Below are positions 8,789 through 16,940 of a stretch of 64,000 nucleotides of DNA, piece after piece. Made by a program: the position numbers and the translations under genes. The stretch is from positions 186,001 to 250,000 of the forward strand of contig NZ_JAQBNR010000021.1 in NCBI RefSeq assembly GCF_028288465.1, given 5' to 3'. Within the stretch, counting starts at the first letter, position 1; the number at the start of each line of letters is the position of its first letter. Source of the stretch: Ferruginibacter sp. Its GTDB lineage: Bacteria; Bacteroidota; Bacteroidia; Chitinophagales; Chitinophagaceae. The notes under the pieces were generated by a model. It was not told the origin of the DNA, did no database searches, and saw nothing but the letters and a program-made list of their open reading frames with translations.

Positions 8789-8838
8789 GTACAAGAGGGC
8801 GATGCAACGATGATCCACATTGCTTTGTAGCCTGGACC
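8789..8838 (+). repeat. Dispersed repeat, copy A
   Basis: This begins GTACAAGAGGGCGATGCAAC and ends near GTAGCCTGGACC. The same about 50-bp unit recurs at 16170, 24324 (inverted) and 56577 (inverted). Copies A and B are identical over the first 24 bases. All copies lie in intergenic DNA. No coding function is evident. Confidence 0.75.
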
Positions 8839-8853
8839 AACATTTCTATCATC

Positions 8854-11085
8854 TTACTTTGCCGCATTGGCTGCCGCATCCAGGTAAGCAGAAAAACTGT
8901 TGATGGTTGTTGCTGCAATTTCAATTTGTTCCTGCGCTTCTTTCCAGTTGCGTTGTTCCAGCGCTTCAGTAATACCGGGCAATGTTTTTACGCCATAGCC
9001 GGTAAAAAAGCCGGGAGCGTAAATGGCATGCCTGTACCAGCCACGGCGTGGCAGGCCTTCCTTTGTAAGCAGCACCTGCTCCGCCCGGTATAATTGTTTA
9101 TTAAGTTCATCTTTCTTATCAGCAGGAATGTTTCCGCTGCTCACCGTGTTTAGAGCAGCTGCGCTTTTGGCCAGCGTACTAACTGCATTTTGCAGCGAAC
9201 TGAAGTTTAAAAAAGGCACTTCGGTTTTTGCAACAGGCGGCAATAAAGGCTCGGTTACTTTATCCGCAATGGTGTAATATTTATCCTTAATAAGCTGATT
9301 TTCCACGAGCGTATTTTCCCGCATTTCATCGGCCATGGCAATTACTTCGGATGCATACTTACTGATGGTGCTCTGCAGATTACGAAAATCGAAAGGAAGG
9401 GTTTCTGCATCAGCAAACCGAAGCGTTGTGTGGCCTGCTGTTTTTGCAAGGGCTACACCGTATGCAAATTCAGGGTCTTTAAATTTCTTGTATAAGTCGT
9501 ATGAATCATAAATGGAATGGTATTCGCCTCCTTCATCCTCCCCACCAAAACCAATGTTTAAAGAAGGTACGCCCACATGTTGTGCAAACGGCGAAAAGTC
9601 GGAGCCAGAGCCCAATGCAGGCAAAGTGAATGTATTTTTAGCCAGCAAATCTTTCTTTGCTTTTGCACTGGTTGCACCAATGATTTCGAGCGACCGCCTT
9701 CTGTCGAATACCGTAACATTTGTTTGCGGATCCATTACCGACTTAGCGATTTCAGTAAAGGCAGGCTCCAACGCCTGGGAACCACCCGCATCTAAAAAGC
9801 CACGGCCGTTGCCATCCGAGTTGATATAGAGCACGGCTTTTTTCTGTAGCTCATCCGCATGTTCTTCCACCCACTCTGTTGACCCCATCAGACCTGGCTC
9901 TTCGCCATCCCAGGCACAATAAACGATGGTACGTTTTGGCTTCCACCCTGTTTTTAGCAGTTCGCTGACAGACCTGGCTTCTTCCATCATGGCAGCCTGT
10001 CCGCTTAATGGATCGTTGGCGCCGTTTACCCATGCATCATGGTGGTTGCCGCGGATGACCCATTCATCCGGAAAATCGGATCCTTTTAATTTTGCCACCA
10101 CATCGTACAAAGGTTTTATTTTCCAGTCGAATGATAATTTTAAATGAATTTTATTTACACTTGGGCCAGCATGATATGTAATGGGCAAAGCACCTTTCCA
10201 TGCATCCGGAACAACCGGTCCTTCCAGGCTTTGCAGCAAGGGCAACGCATCGGCATAGCTGATTGGGATCACAGGTATCTTTAATAAATTGGTTGCGTCT
10301 TTTCTATCGAGCCGGGTAACGTCTTTAGTAGCGCCAACACCGGGTGTCAGCGGATCGCCGGGATAAACAGGCATGTCCATTACCGAGCCTCGTTGAGCGC
10401 CGGTAGAAGGCCTCCACGGCCCCTTGGGATACACATCGCCCTGGAAGTAGCCATCCTCTTTCGGGTCAGAATAAATGATGCAACCAATGGCGCCATGTTC
10501 CTGCGCCACTTTTGGCTTAATACCACGCCAGCTCTGCCCGTATTTGGCAATTACAATTTTACCTTTTACATCAACGCCCATCCTCGCCAGCTTTTCGTAA
10601 TCGGCCGGTACGCCGTAGTTTACAAAAACCAGCTCGGCGGTTACATCACCGTCGGCACTCCAGCAATTGTACACTGGTAATTGGGTGGAAGTTTGCCCGG
10701 ATGTAGCATCTTCTTTTAAGGCAGGTTCTTTTAGAGAAGCTTTAAAATTTTTGCTACCGGTCATTTCCAGCAGCCTTGTGACAGGTGTTGGAAACAATAC
10801 ATAAAAAGTTTCTATCTGTGCATCATAGCCCCAGCTTTTAAATTTATCGAGTATATATTTTGCATTGGCTTCATCGCCGGGAGAGCCTACATGGTGTGGT
10901 ACAGCAGACATTTCTTTGATTAAAACATCCACGTTTTTCGCCTGCAGGTTGGCATCGTATTTTTTTTCTGTTTCCAACTGCGCCTGTGCAGAAGAGGCGC
11001 TGAAACCAAGTATGCTATTGGTTTGCGCTACAGCGGCAACATAACTAAAACTACCTGCCATCAGCAGCGTACAAAATTTTCTCAT
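8854..11085 (-). CDS. Secreted M28B metallopeptidase (glutamate carboxypeptidase II-like)
   Basis: The 743-residue protein has a signal peptide (to about VAAVAQ). It has the three-part layout of the PSMA/transferrin-receptor group: protease domain, inserted PA domain (about residues 120-270, with KGKIVIAKYG and GAIGCIIYSD) and a C-terminal dimerisation-type helical domain from about residue 590. The two-zinc site is intact: GNHHDAW, GANDPLSG, DGEEPGLMGSTEW, INSDGNG and the late GGEYHSIYDSY. It probably removes C-terminal residues or trims peptides in the periplasm or outside the cell. The gene stands alone on the minus strand. The related shorter M28 protein at 38044 has no PA insert of this kind. 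Confidence 0.92.
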   Translation of the reverse strand: MRKFCTLLMAGSFSYVAAVAQTNSILGFSASSAQAQLETEKKYDANLQAKNVDVLIKEMSAVPHHVGSPGDEANAKYILDKFKSWGYDAQIETFYVLFPTPVTRLLEMTGSKNFKASLKEPALKEDATSGQTSTQLPVYNCWSADGDVTAELVFVNYGVPADYEKLARMGVDVKGKIVIAKYGQSWRGIKPKVAQEHGAIGCIIYSDPKEDGYFQGDVYPKGPWRPSTGAQRGSVMDMPVYPGDPLTPGVGATKDVTRLDRKDATNLLKIPVIPISYADALPLLQSLEGPVVPDAWKGALPITYHAGPSVNKIHLKLSFDWKIKPLYDVVAKLKGSDFPDEWVIRGNHHDAWVNGANDPLSGQAAMMEEARSVSELLKTGWKPKRTIVYCAWDGEEPGLMGSTEWVEEHADELQKKAVLYINSDGNGRGFLDAGGSQALEPAFTEIAKSVMDPQTNVTVFDRRRSLEIIGATSAKAKKDLLAKNTFTLPALGSGSDFSPFAQHVGVPSLNIGFGGEDEGGEYHSIYDSYDLYKKFKDPEFAYGVALAKTAGHTTLRFADAETLPFDFRNLQSTISKYASEVIAMADEMRENTLVENQLIKDKYYTIADKVTEPLLPPVAKTEVPFLNFSSLQNAVSTLAKSAAALNTVSSGNIPADKKDELNKQLYRAEQVLLTKEGLPRRGWYRHAIYAPGFFTGYGVKTLPGITEALEQRNWKEAQEQIEIAATTINSFSAYLDAAANAAK

Positions 11086-11306
11086 GGTTAAAAGTTTTGG
11101 TGGAAAGATATTTGAATCATGCTCTTAAAACGAATATAGCTTTTTAATGCAAGATTAAAAAGCTACATGAATAATAAAATTACCTGAGCACAGATAATTT
11201 ATAACAACATTGCAGGAACAAAAAAAAGTAGTTTTCACATATCAAAAATCAACTTAATAAATTAATTTGTAGCACGAGCATAATGACTAACAGTTAACTT
11301 CCCCTT

Positions 11307-12401
11307 CTATTTCAACAAAGCACTTAGCTTTTTTTCCAACGCAGGGCCTCTTAAATTTTTGGCTACGATTTTACCATCAGGGCCAATTAAGAAATTTTGG
11401 GGAATGCTGAAGATGCCCAGCTGTTGTGCCACAGCGTTGCTCCACCCCTGCAAATCACTTACATGATTCCATGTAAGCCCGTCCATTTTTATGGCATCAA
11501 CCCAGGAAGGTTTTGCCTTATCTAAACTAACACCGAGCACGGTGAAATTTTTGTCTTTAAACTTATTGTAACTCTCTACTACATTGGGGTTTTCCTGGCG
11601 GCAGGGTCTGCACCAGCTTGCCCAAAAATCTACCAGTACAAATTTGCCACGTAAAGAAGAAAGGCTAACCGGCGTTCCGGTTGTATCAGGTTGCGTGAAG
11701 TCTGGCAACATGGTGCCCACCGCATTTTTCTTTGCCTCTGTAATTTGCTGGGCGATATAGGTGCCCATAGAAGAAGCTTTTAACGGTGCGTTTAAATCAT
11801 TGTACATGGCTTCCATTTTAACTGCATCTTCTGATAACTGGTTGTAGCGGATGATTGCGAGCGGGGTAACAAAAGAAGCAGCGTGCTGTTTGATAAACTG
11901 ATCAATTGCCGCCAACGCTTTGTCCTTATCACCATCACCTTCTGAAGCATTTTCAGCAAACAATTTTTGATACGGTTGTATAGTTTGCAATAAACTTTCG
12001 TAATCCTTATGCGTTGCTGAACCGGTTACCACAGCGTTACCTATGGCATCCTTGGTAGCTTTAACAGTTACAGTACTGTTATCTAAAAATAAAACGAGAT
12101 AAGGAGGCTGTTTGTTGAACAACACAATTTTAAAATCAGGAGCAGCCAGTTTTCCCGTGAAAGCGAACTTGTTTTTACTGATAGTTGTTTCGGCTTCTGG
12201 TGTACCAGTTTGACCGTTTAATAATGCCACCGTTGTACCATCTGCAAAACCTGTTACCTCACCATGAATTGCAAAACCATCAGCCGGGGCATTGGCAGCT
12301 GTTGCAGCCTTTTTTACGGGTGCAGCCGACTTTGCTTTTGATTTTGTTTGCGCCGTTACCAGCAAGGGCAGTAATAATATAATTAGAAAAAAATGCTTCA
12401 T
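11307..12401 (-). CDS. TlpA/ResA-like thioredoxin with N-terminal DUF4369-type domain
   Basis: After a signal peptide (FFLIILLLPLLVTAQ) there is a low-complexity Ala/Lys linker, then a beta-rich domain resembling DUF4369 (about residues 40-140: FAIHGEVTGFADGTTVALLNG). A helical spacer and a C-terminal AhpC/TlpA thioredoxin domain from about residue 225 follow. The active site is WCRPC (Cys264 and Cys267), with the cis-proline in FSIPQNFLI. Such proteins act as membrane-anchored or periplasmic thiol-disulfide reductants in Bacteroidota. It lies 45 bases after trpA on the same strand, so read-through from the trp operon is possible. Confidence 0.88.
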   Translation of the reverse strand: MKHFFLIILLLPLLVTAQTKSKAKSAAPVKKAATAANAPADGFAIHGEVTGFADGTTVALLNGQTGTPEAETTISKNKFAFTGKLAAPDFKIVLFNKQPPYLVLFLDNSTVTVKATKDAIGNAVVTGSATHKDYESLLQTIQPYQKLFAENASEGDGDKDKALAAIDQFIKQHAASFVTPLAIIRYNQLSEDAVKMEAMYNDLNAPLKASSMGTYIAQQITEAKKNAVGTMLPDFTQPDTTGTPVSLSSLRGKFVLVDFWASWCRPCRQENPNVVESYNKFKDKNFTVLGVSLDKAKPSWVDAIKMDGLTWNHVSDLQGWSNAVAQQLGIFSIPQNFLIGPDGKIVAKNLRGPALEKKLSALLK

Positions 12402-12446
12402 GGTTTTTATTTAACATGCAATTTAACCCGTTTTGATCAAATGGTT

Positions 12447-13217
12447 TTAAGCAGTGATACTATTTAGGAATTCTTTAGTGCTTGCCTGTATGTTGACGCT
12501 ATCCTGCAACGCCTTAATGTACGCACTGCCGATAATGGCGCCATTGGTGTTGGCACAAGCGGTTTCAAAAGTCTCCTTGTCTTTTATACCAAACCCAACC
12601 AGGATGGGATTTTTGAGTTGCATACCCTGCAATTTTTTAAAGTAATTACTTTGATCGCTGATGGCTTTATTATTACCCGTGGTGGATGAGGAAGATACCG
12701 CATATAAAAAACCGCTGCTCAACGCATCAATTTTCCTGATCCTTTCTTCACCGGTTTCAGGTGTTACCAAAAAGATAAACCTTAAGTTATGTTTATTAAA
12801 AAGATCCTTGTAAATGGTTTCAAATTCATACATCGGAAGGTCTGGCAAAATGATGCCATCTACACCAACTGCTTCAGCATCTGCACAAAATTTTTCCAGA
12901 CCGTATTGCATAATCGGGTTCATGTAGCCCATTAAAATAATTGGCAGGGCAATCGTTTCCCTTACCTGCTGCAGCTGTTCAAACAAAATGGAAATACTCA
13001 TGCCATTTTCCAATGCCACCATATTACTTTGTTGTATTACCGGTCCATCAGCCAGCGGATCGCTGTACGGCATACCGATCTCTGCAAGGTCTGCCCCGTT
13101 TTGTTGCAGCGCCGTCAGCACTTCTACAGTACTGTTTAAATGCGGGTAGCCTGCAGTACAGTACACGTTCAGTATACTTTTATTTTTCTTCGCGAATAGT
13201 TGATCAATTCTGTTCAT
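12447..13217 (-). CDS. trpA: Tryptophan synthase alpha chain
   Basis: TrpA cleaves indole-3-glycerol phosphate to indole and passes it to TrpB. The 256-residue TIM barrel has both catalytic acids: Glu46 in LAEIGMPYSDPLADGP and Asp57 in the same block. The PIILMGYMNPI and GFGIKDKET blocks are also present. It is the last trp gene of the operon and follows a GNAT gene with only four bases between stop and start, so it is probably co-translated with it. It is separated from trpB by the GNAT and DUF559 genes, whereas trpB and trpA are usually adjacent. Confidence 0.96.
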   Translation of the reverse strand: MNRIDQLFAKKNKSILNVYCTAGYPHLNSTVEVLTALQQNGADLAEIGMPYSDPLADGPVIQQSNMVALENGMSISILFEQLQQVRETIALPIILMGYMNPIMQYGLEKFCADAEAVGVDGIILPDLPMYEFETIYKDLFNKHNLRFIFLVTPETGEERIRKIDALSSGFLYAVSSSSTTGNNKAISDQSNYFKKLQGMQLKNPILVGFGIKDKETFETACANTNGAIIGSAYIKALQDSVNIQASTKEFLNSITA

Positions 13218-13221
13218 CTTC

Positions 13222-13689
13222 TTATTTTAATGCAAGTTCCATTTTAATATTTGCCCTTTTATACTCCGATTTAAAATCCGGCACTTCCTTAAATCCATAT
13301 TTTTCATACAAGTGAATGGCCGGGCCAAGTGTGGTATTGGAATACAAAATCACTTTCTCCAATTGCAATCTTTTTGCTTCGCTCAGGCAATAGTCCACCA
13401 ATACACTCCCAATCTTTTTCCCCTGGAACCTTTCATCCACGGCCATTTTCGATAATTCAAAAATGCTTTCGGTTACTTTCAGCAGGGCAATTGTTCCGGC
13501 TACTTCGCCGTTGAACAAGGCAAAATAAATAAAGCCACCTTCGTTGATATAATATTTCTCAGGGTCAGCCAGCATCTTTTCATCCAGCGGTTCCAGCACA
13601 AAATATTTTTGCACCCATGCTTTGTTGAGTGCAGCAAAATTTGTTGCAAGGTTACTGGCGAAGGGGATTATTTCGATCTTATTTTCCAT
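13222..13689 (-). CDS. GNAT-family N-acetyltransferase
   Basis: The 155-residue protein has the acetyl-CoA fold: FALFNGEVAGTIALLK (beta 4), ELSKMAVDERFQGKKIGSVLVDYCLSEA (motif A with the RFQGKKIG pyrophosphate loop) and VILYSNTTLGPAIHLYEKYGFKEV (motif B). The acceptor is unknown. It sits inside the trp operon, 4 bases ahead of trpA, and behind the repeat-flanked DUF559 gene, so it is probably transcribed with trp genes. No evidence links it to tryptophan metabolism. Confidence 0.88.
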   Translation of the reverse strand: MENKIEIIPFASNLATNFAALNKAWVQKYFVLEPLDEKMLADPEKYYINEGGFIYFALFNGEVAGTIALLKVTESIFELSKMAVDERFQGKKIGSVLVDYCLSEAKRLQLEKVILYSNTTLGPAIHLYEKYGFKEVPDFKSEYKRANIKMELALK

Positions 13690-13699
13690 GTTTTTATTT

Positions 13700-13741
13700 C
13701 ACCTCATCCGCCCTCTGGGCACCTTCTCCTTTAGGAGAAGG
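13700..13741 (-). repeat. Left inverted repeat beside DUF559 gene
   Basis: It starts CACCTCATCCGCCC and ends with the near-palindrome CCTTCTCCTTTAGGAGAAGG. The right-hand partner at 14222-14257 is the same unit in the opposite orientation, with a shorter spacer. Together they bracket the DUF559 gene. Confidence 0.7.
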
Positions 13742-13806
13742 ATCGGATCGATGGGTTTACTGTCATCGTAGAGTTGTTCTTTTTCTGGCGTTTTAATGTT
13801 TTGTAT

Positions 13807-14187
13807 TTATCTGTTCCTTACAAATTCTTCAATTCGGCTCACTACCTCTTCGATGGTTTCTATAATTGCTTTATTTGTAAACCGTAAAACATTTATCCCG
13901 CTTTCGCTTAAAACTTCCGTCCTCTCTGTATCACAAATTTTAATGTCCTTTTTATTGTGTATGCCGCCGTCGGCTTCTAAACACAATTTAATTTCATGGC
14001 AATAAAAATCAAGCACATAATTTCCAAAAGGATGCTGCCTTCTGAACTTCAGATTCATCACTTTTCTGTTTCTGATTGACTGCCATAATTTCTCTTCTGC
14101 TTCGGTTTTTAACTGTCTTAAGTAGTGCGCATTTTCATAAGTTGAAGGATTGGCATTGTTGTGTAATTTTTCATTATAGTCTGCCAT
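13807..14187 (-). CDS. DUF559 (endonuclease-like, Vsr/PD-(D/E)XK fold) protein
   Basis: The 126-residue protein starts MADYNEKLHNN and shows the DUF559 landmarks: LRQLKTEAEEKLWQSIRNR, LKFRRQHPFGNYVLDFYC, KLCLEADGGIH and VLRFTNKAI. The conserved FRRQHPFG...LDFYC...LEADG arrangement fits a restriction-endonuclease-like core (related to Vsr), so a nuclease fold is expected, but activity is not shown. The upstream in-frame ATG at 14259 would include the flanking repeat and the trpB stop, so 14187 is preferred. The gene is bracketed by inverted repeats within the trp operon and looks like an insertion. It could also be called a hitchhiking mobile gene. Confidence 0.87.
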   Translation of the reverse strand: MADYNEKLHNNANPSTYENAHYLRQLKTEAEEKLWQSIRNRKVMNLKFRRQHPFGNYVLDFYCHEIKLCLEADGGIHNKKDIKICDTERTEVLSESGINVLRFTNKAIIETIEEVVSRIEEFVRNR

Positions 14188-14221
14188 AACAAAATAATTT
14201 ACAAATTTGAATGCTCCAAAA

Positions 14222-14257
14222 GCCCCTCTCCTCAAGGAGAAGGGTTGGGATGAGGTC
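14222..14257 (+). repeat. Right inverted repeat beside DUF559 gene
   Basis: Reverse complement reads GACCTCATCCCAACCC followed by TTCTCCTTGAGGAGAGGGGC. It matches the left repeat at 13700-13741 in inverted orientation. It begins two bases after the trpB stop codon (TAG at 14259-14261), so the insertion point is immediately behind trpB. Confidence 0.7.
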
Positions 14258-14258
14258 A

Positions 14259-15452
14259 CTATAAATACTTCATATAAGTCGCCAAATCCTTATCCCCTCT
14301 TCCGCTTAAACAAATCACCACTACATCGTCTTTTCTAAAAGTCATGTCATTCAAAATATGAAAAGCATGGGCAGTTTCCAGCGCCGGAATAATACCTTCC
14401 GTACGACTTATTTCGAAGCCTGCTTTTAGTGCCTGTTCATCGGTTGCACTCATAAAAACAGCACGACCAGTTTTAAACAAATGCGCATGCAAGGGACCAA
14501 TACCGGGATAATCAAGGCCCGCTGAAATGCTGTGTGGTTCTACCACCTGCCCATCTTCCGTTTGCATTAGCAGGCTTTTGCTGCCATGTAAAATACCCGG
14601 TTTACCAAGCTGACTTGTTGCTGCGCTCATACCACTATCAATACCACAACCAGCTGCTTCCACGGCCACAAGTTGTACCGATAAGTCATCCAGAAAATGA
14701 TAAAAGGCTCCGGCTGCATTGCTGCCACCACCCACACAGGCTATTACATGCGTAGGTAATTCACTACCCGTTTTTTCAAGCAATTGTTTTTTTATTTCCT
14801 CGCTGATGATGCTTTGAAAACGTGCCACCATATCGGGGTAAGGATGCGGCCCTACCACGCTGCCGATGATATAATGTGTATCTACGGGGTTGTTGATCCA
14901 ATCCCTGATTGCCTCGTTGGTGGCATCTTTCAATGTTTTACTGCCACTAATGGCCGGCACCACGGTCGCACCCAGCATCTGCATTCTTGCCACGTTGGGG
15001 GCTTGCCGCTCAATGTCTTTTTCGCCCATGTATACGATGCACTCCAAACCTTTCAGTGCACAAACGGTGGCCGTTGCAACACCGTGCTGACCGGCGCCGG
15101 TTTCGGCGATAATTCTTTTTTTGCCGAGGCGTTGCGCCAGCAAAATCTGTCCGACCGTATTGTTGATTTTATGTGCGCCGGTGTGGCAAAGGTCTTCCCT
15201 TTTCAGGTACACTTTTACGCCGTGTTTCGCACTCAGCCTTTCTGCTAAAAACAGCGGTGTTGGCCTGCCGACATAATCCCGCAACAATTGCTGCAGCTCC
15301 TGCTGAAACGCCGGCTCCTGCATTATTTGCAGGTATTGTTCCTGCAACTGCTTTACGTTGGGATATAACATTTCCGGTATAAAAGCCCCGCCGAAATCGC
15401 CGTAATATCCATGCTCATTTACAGCGAAATTATTTTGTTGTGTTGTCATCAT
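14259..15452 (-). CDS. trpB: Tryptophan synthase beta chain
   Basis: TrpB condenses indole with serine using pyridoxal phosphate. The 397-residue protein has the PLP lysine Lys95 in CHTGAHKINNT, the GAGQHGVATA substrate loop, the phosphate-binding CVGGGSNAAG block and the C-terminal CLSGRGDKD. Length and motifs are those of the standard TrpB1 type. It is preceded by a GNAT gene and followed at once by the inverted repeat of the DUF559 unit. Two overlapping ATGs occur at the start; either is possible. Confidence 0.97.
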   Translation of the reverse strand: MMTTQQNNFAVNEHGYYGDFGGAFIPEMLYPNVKQLQEQYLQIMQEPAFQQELQQLLRDYVGRPTPLFLAERLSAKHGVKVYLKREDLCHTGAHKINNTVGQILLAQRLGKKRIIAETGAGQHGVATATVCALKGLECIVYMGEKDIERQAPNVARMQMLGATVVPAISGSKTLKDATNEAIRDWINNPVDTHYIIGSVVGPHPYPDMVARFQSIISEEIKKQLLEKTGSELPTHVIACVGGGSNAAGAFYHFLDDLSVQLVAVEAAGCGIDSGMSAATSQLGKPGILHGSKSLLMQTEDGQVVEPHSISAGLDYPGIGPLHAHLFKTGRAVFMSATDEQALKAGFEISRTEGIIPALETAHAFHILNDMTFRKDDVVVICLSGRGDKDLATYMKYL

Positions 15453-15480
15453 TTGTATTTCAATTTAACATCATTGTGTC

Positions 15481-15498
15481 AGCCGATAGCTATCGGCT
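15481..15498. repeat. Perfect 18-bp palindrome upstream of trpB
   Basis: AGCCGATAGCTATCGGCT is fully self-complementary, 29 bases upstream of the trpB start. Its core CGATAGCTATCG resembles the loop of the stem at 8662-8716. It could be a REP-like element or an operator inside the operon; no T-run follows. Confidence 0.55.
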
Positions 15499-15611
15499 CA
15501 CTTGTATTTTTTCAGCTATGCGCAGCCCTTTCAATTCGGAGTACCGGCTGCTGTTTATGGTGTTTGAATTTGCGGCCTGACCCTGGTTCATGCTGCAATG
15601 CATTTTATATT

Positions 15612-16121
15612 TTAAATGCCAGGGATTATCAGTTCCAAAAATTTTAAATCCATCCACCGGTTAAACTTAAACCCTACTTCCTTAAAATGCGCTACTTCCA
15701 CAAAGCCAAACTTTTCATGCAGCGCAATGCTTGCTTCATTGGTAGCTTCTATACCCGCTACTATTGCATGAAGTCCCAATTGTTTTGCGGCTTCAATCAA
15801 CGGTGGCATCAATAATTTTGCCACGCCTTTACCGCGGCTTTTACCGGCAACATACACAGAATTTTCTACCGTAAACCGGTACCCAAACCATGGCCTGAAA
15901 GGCCCGATGGTACTGAATCCTATCACGACGCCATTTTCTTTTGCCGTAAATACCGGAAAGCCCTGTTCTTTTTTAATTGCAAACCATTCCTGCCGCATGG
16001 CGAGCGTATGCGGCTCTTCGTGCCATACTGCCGTGGTGTGGATGATGATATCGTTATAGATTTCCAGCAGGGCTGGTATATCTTCTTCAGTGGCGGCTTG
16101 AATTGTTATCATACTTGTCAA
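15612..16121 (-). CDS. GNAT acetyltransferase, phosphinothricin acetyltransferase-like
   Basis: The protein resembles the Pat/Bar-type N-acetyltransferases. The N-terminal ATEEDIPALLEIYNDIIIHTTAVW, then GFSTIGPFRPWFGYRFTVENSVYVAGKSRGKGVAKLLM (the RGKGVA acetyl-CoA loop) and IEATNEASIALHEKFGFVEVAHFKEVGFKF are characteristic. Chromosomal relatives usually acetylate methionine sulfone/sulfoximine-like or other amino-acid analogues; the substrate here is unknown. A second ATG three codons in (16112) would serve equally well. It lies within the trp operon between the second trpF and trpB, separated from trpF by repeat copy B. Confidence 0.87.
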   Translation of the reverse strand: MTSMITIQAATEEDIPALLEIYNDIIIHTTAVWHEEPHTLAMRQEWFAIKKEQGFPVFTAKENGVVIGFSTIGPFRPWFGYRFTVENSVYVAGKSRGKGVAKLLMPPLIEAAKQLGLHAIVAGIEATNEASIALHEKFGFVEVAHFKEVGFKFNRWMDLKFLELIIPGI

Positions 16122-16169
16122 TTAAAATAAACCCACTACGCTTTAATAAAAGTTCAACAATGGTATGCG

Positions 16170-16243
16170 GTACAAGAGGGCGATGCAACGATGTACCACA
16201 AGGCTTCATGGCCAGGACAACCCCTATCCCCTAAAGGGGAATT
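16170..16243 (+). repeat. Dispersed repeat copy B plus adjacent short hairpin
   Basis: 16170-16219 is copy B of the dispersed unit (GTACAAGAGGGCGATGCAAC ... CACAAGGCTTCATGGCCAGGAC). It is followed at 16227-16240 by the hairpin TCCCCTAAAGGGGA. A related sequence, ATCCCCTTAAAGGAGG, occurs at about 23976-23991. The element lies inside the trp operon, antisense to its transcription. Confidence 0.7.
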
Positions 16244-16294
16244 ACAGTCTTTAGGTTGAGGCGCAAAAGTAAATTTAACCGCGTGCAAATAAAT

Positions 16295-16924
16295 CTATTT
16301 TAAAGCTTGCTTCAGTTGTAATACCAATGCCATGTCTTTTACGCCGGGTTCCTTTTCAAACTTACTGTTGATGTCGATACCCATAAAATCGGGGTGCTTA
16401 AAGGCCTTTACTTTTACCGCATCTTCCAGGCCAATTCCGCCGCTTAAAAAGAATGGCTTTTCAATTTTAGCTTTTTTCAACAACTTCCAGTCGAACTGTT
16501 TTCCCGTGCCGCCTACAGCACCATTTTTACCAGCGGTGTCAAATAAATAATAATCACACACGGCATCGTAATCCGCTACCAGCTCATCTATTGAGCCTGT
16601 GTTTGCATCAATACTGAAAGCCTTAATTACTTCTACGTCATCAGATAGCTGCTCACACAACTCAGGCGTTTCTTCACCGTGCAACTGCACCACATCCAAA
16701 CCATAATCTTCCACCATTTGTATAATTTCATCATAAGCGGCATTTACAAACACACCTACTTTTTTAATGTCAAAGTCGGTTGACTCCAGCTCTTCTTTAG
16801 AAATTTTACCAACCACATAACGGGGTGATTCTTTATAAAAAATCAGGCCGGCAAAATCTATATTCAATCCATCTAACTGCTGCAATTGTTTTAACTGCGT
16901 GATACCACATACCTTAATGTTCAT
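16295..16924 (-). CDS. trpF: Phosphoribosylanthranilate isomerase, second copy
   Basis: TrpF performs the Amadori rearrangement of phosphoribosylanthranilate. This 209-residue copy keeps the general base Cys6 (IKVCGIT) and the general acid Asp129 (YLFDTAG). It also keeps the phosphate-binding GGTGKQFDW and FLSGGIG blocks and the C-terminal GIDINSKFE. It lies 16 bases after a different trpF copy; by eye about half the residues are identical. The start is set at 16924 because all TrpF proteins begin at this (I/V)KVCGIT block; the longer in-frame extension overlaps the first copy. Both copies look catalytically intact. Confidence 0.94.
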   Translation of the reverse strand: MNIKVCGITQLKQLQQLDGLNIDFAGLIFYKESPRYVVGKISKEELESTDFDIKKVGVFVNAAYDEIIQMVEDYGLDVVQLHGEETPELCEQLSDDVEVIKAFSIDANTGSIDELVADYDAVCDYYLFDTAGKNGAVGGTGKQFDWKLLKKAKIEKPFFLSGGIGLEDAVKVKAFKHPDFMGIDINSKFEKEPGVKDMALVLQLKQALK

Positions 16925-16940
16925 CGTTTGTTTTTTCTGG

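Noticed and set aside
15490-15591. 33-codon minus-strand ORF in the trpB leader
   Set aside because: It ends inside the palindrome and has no recognisable features or conserved-looking motif; likely chance.
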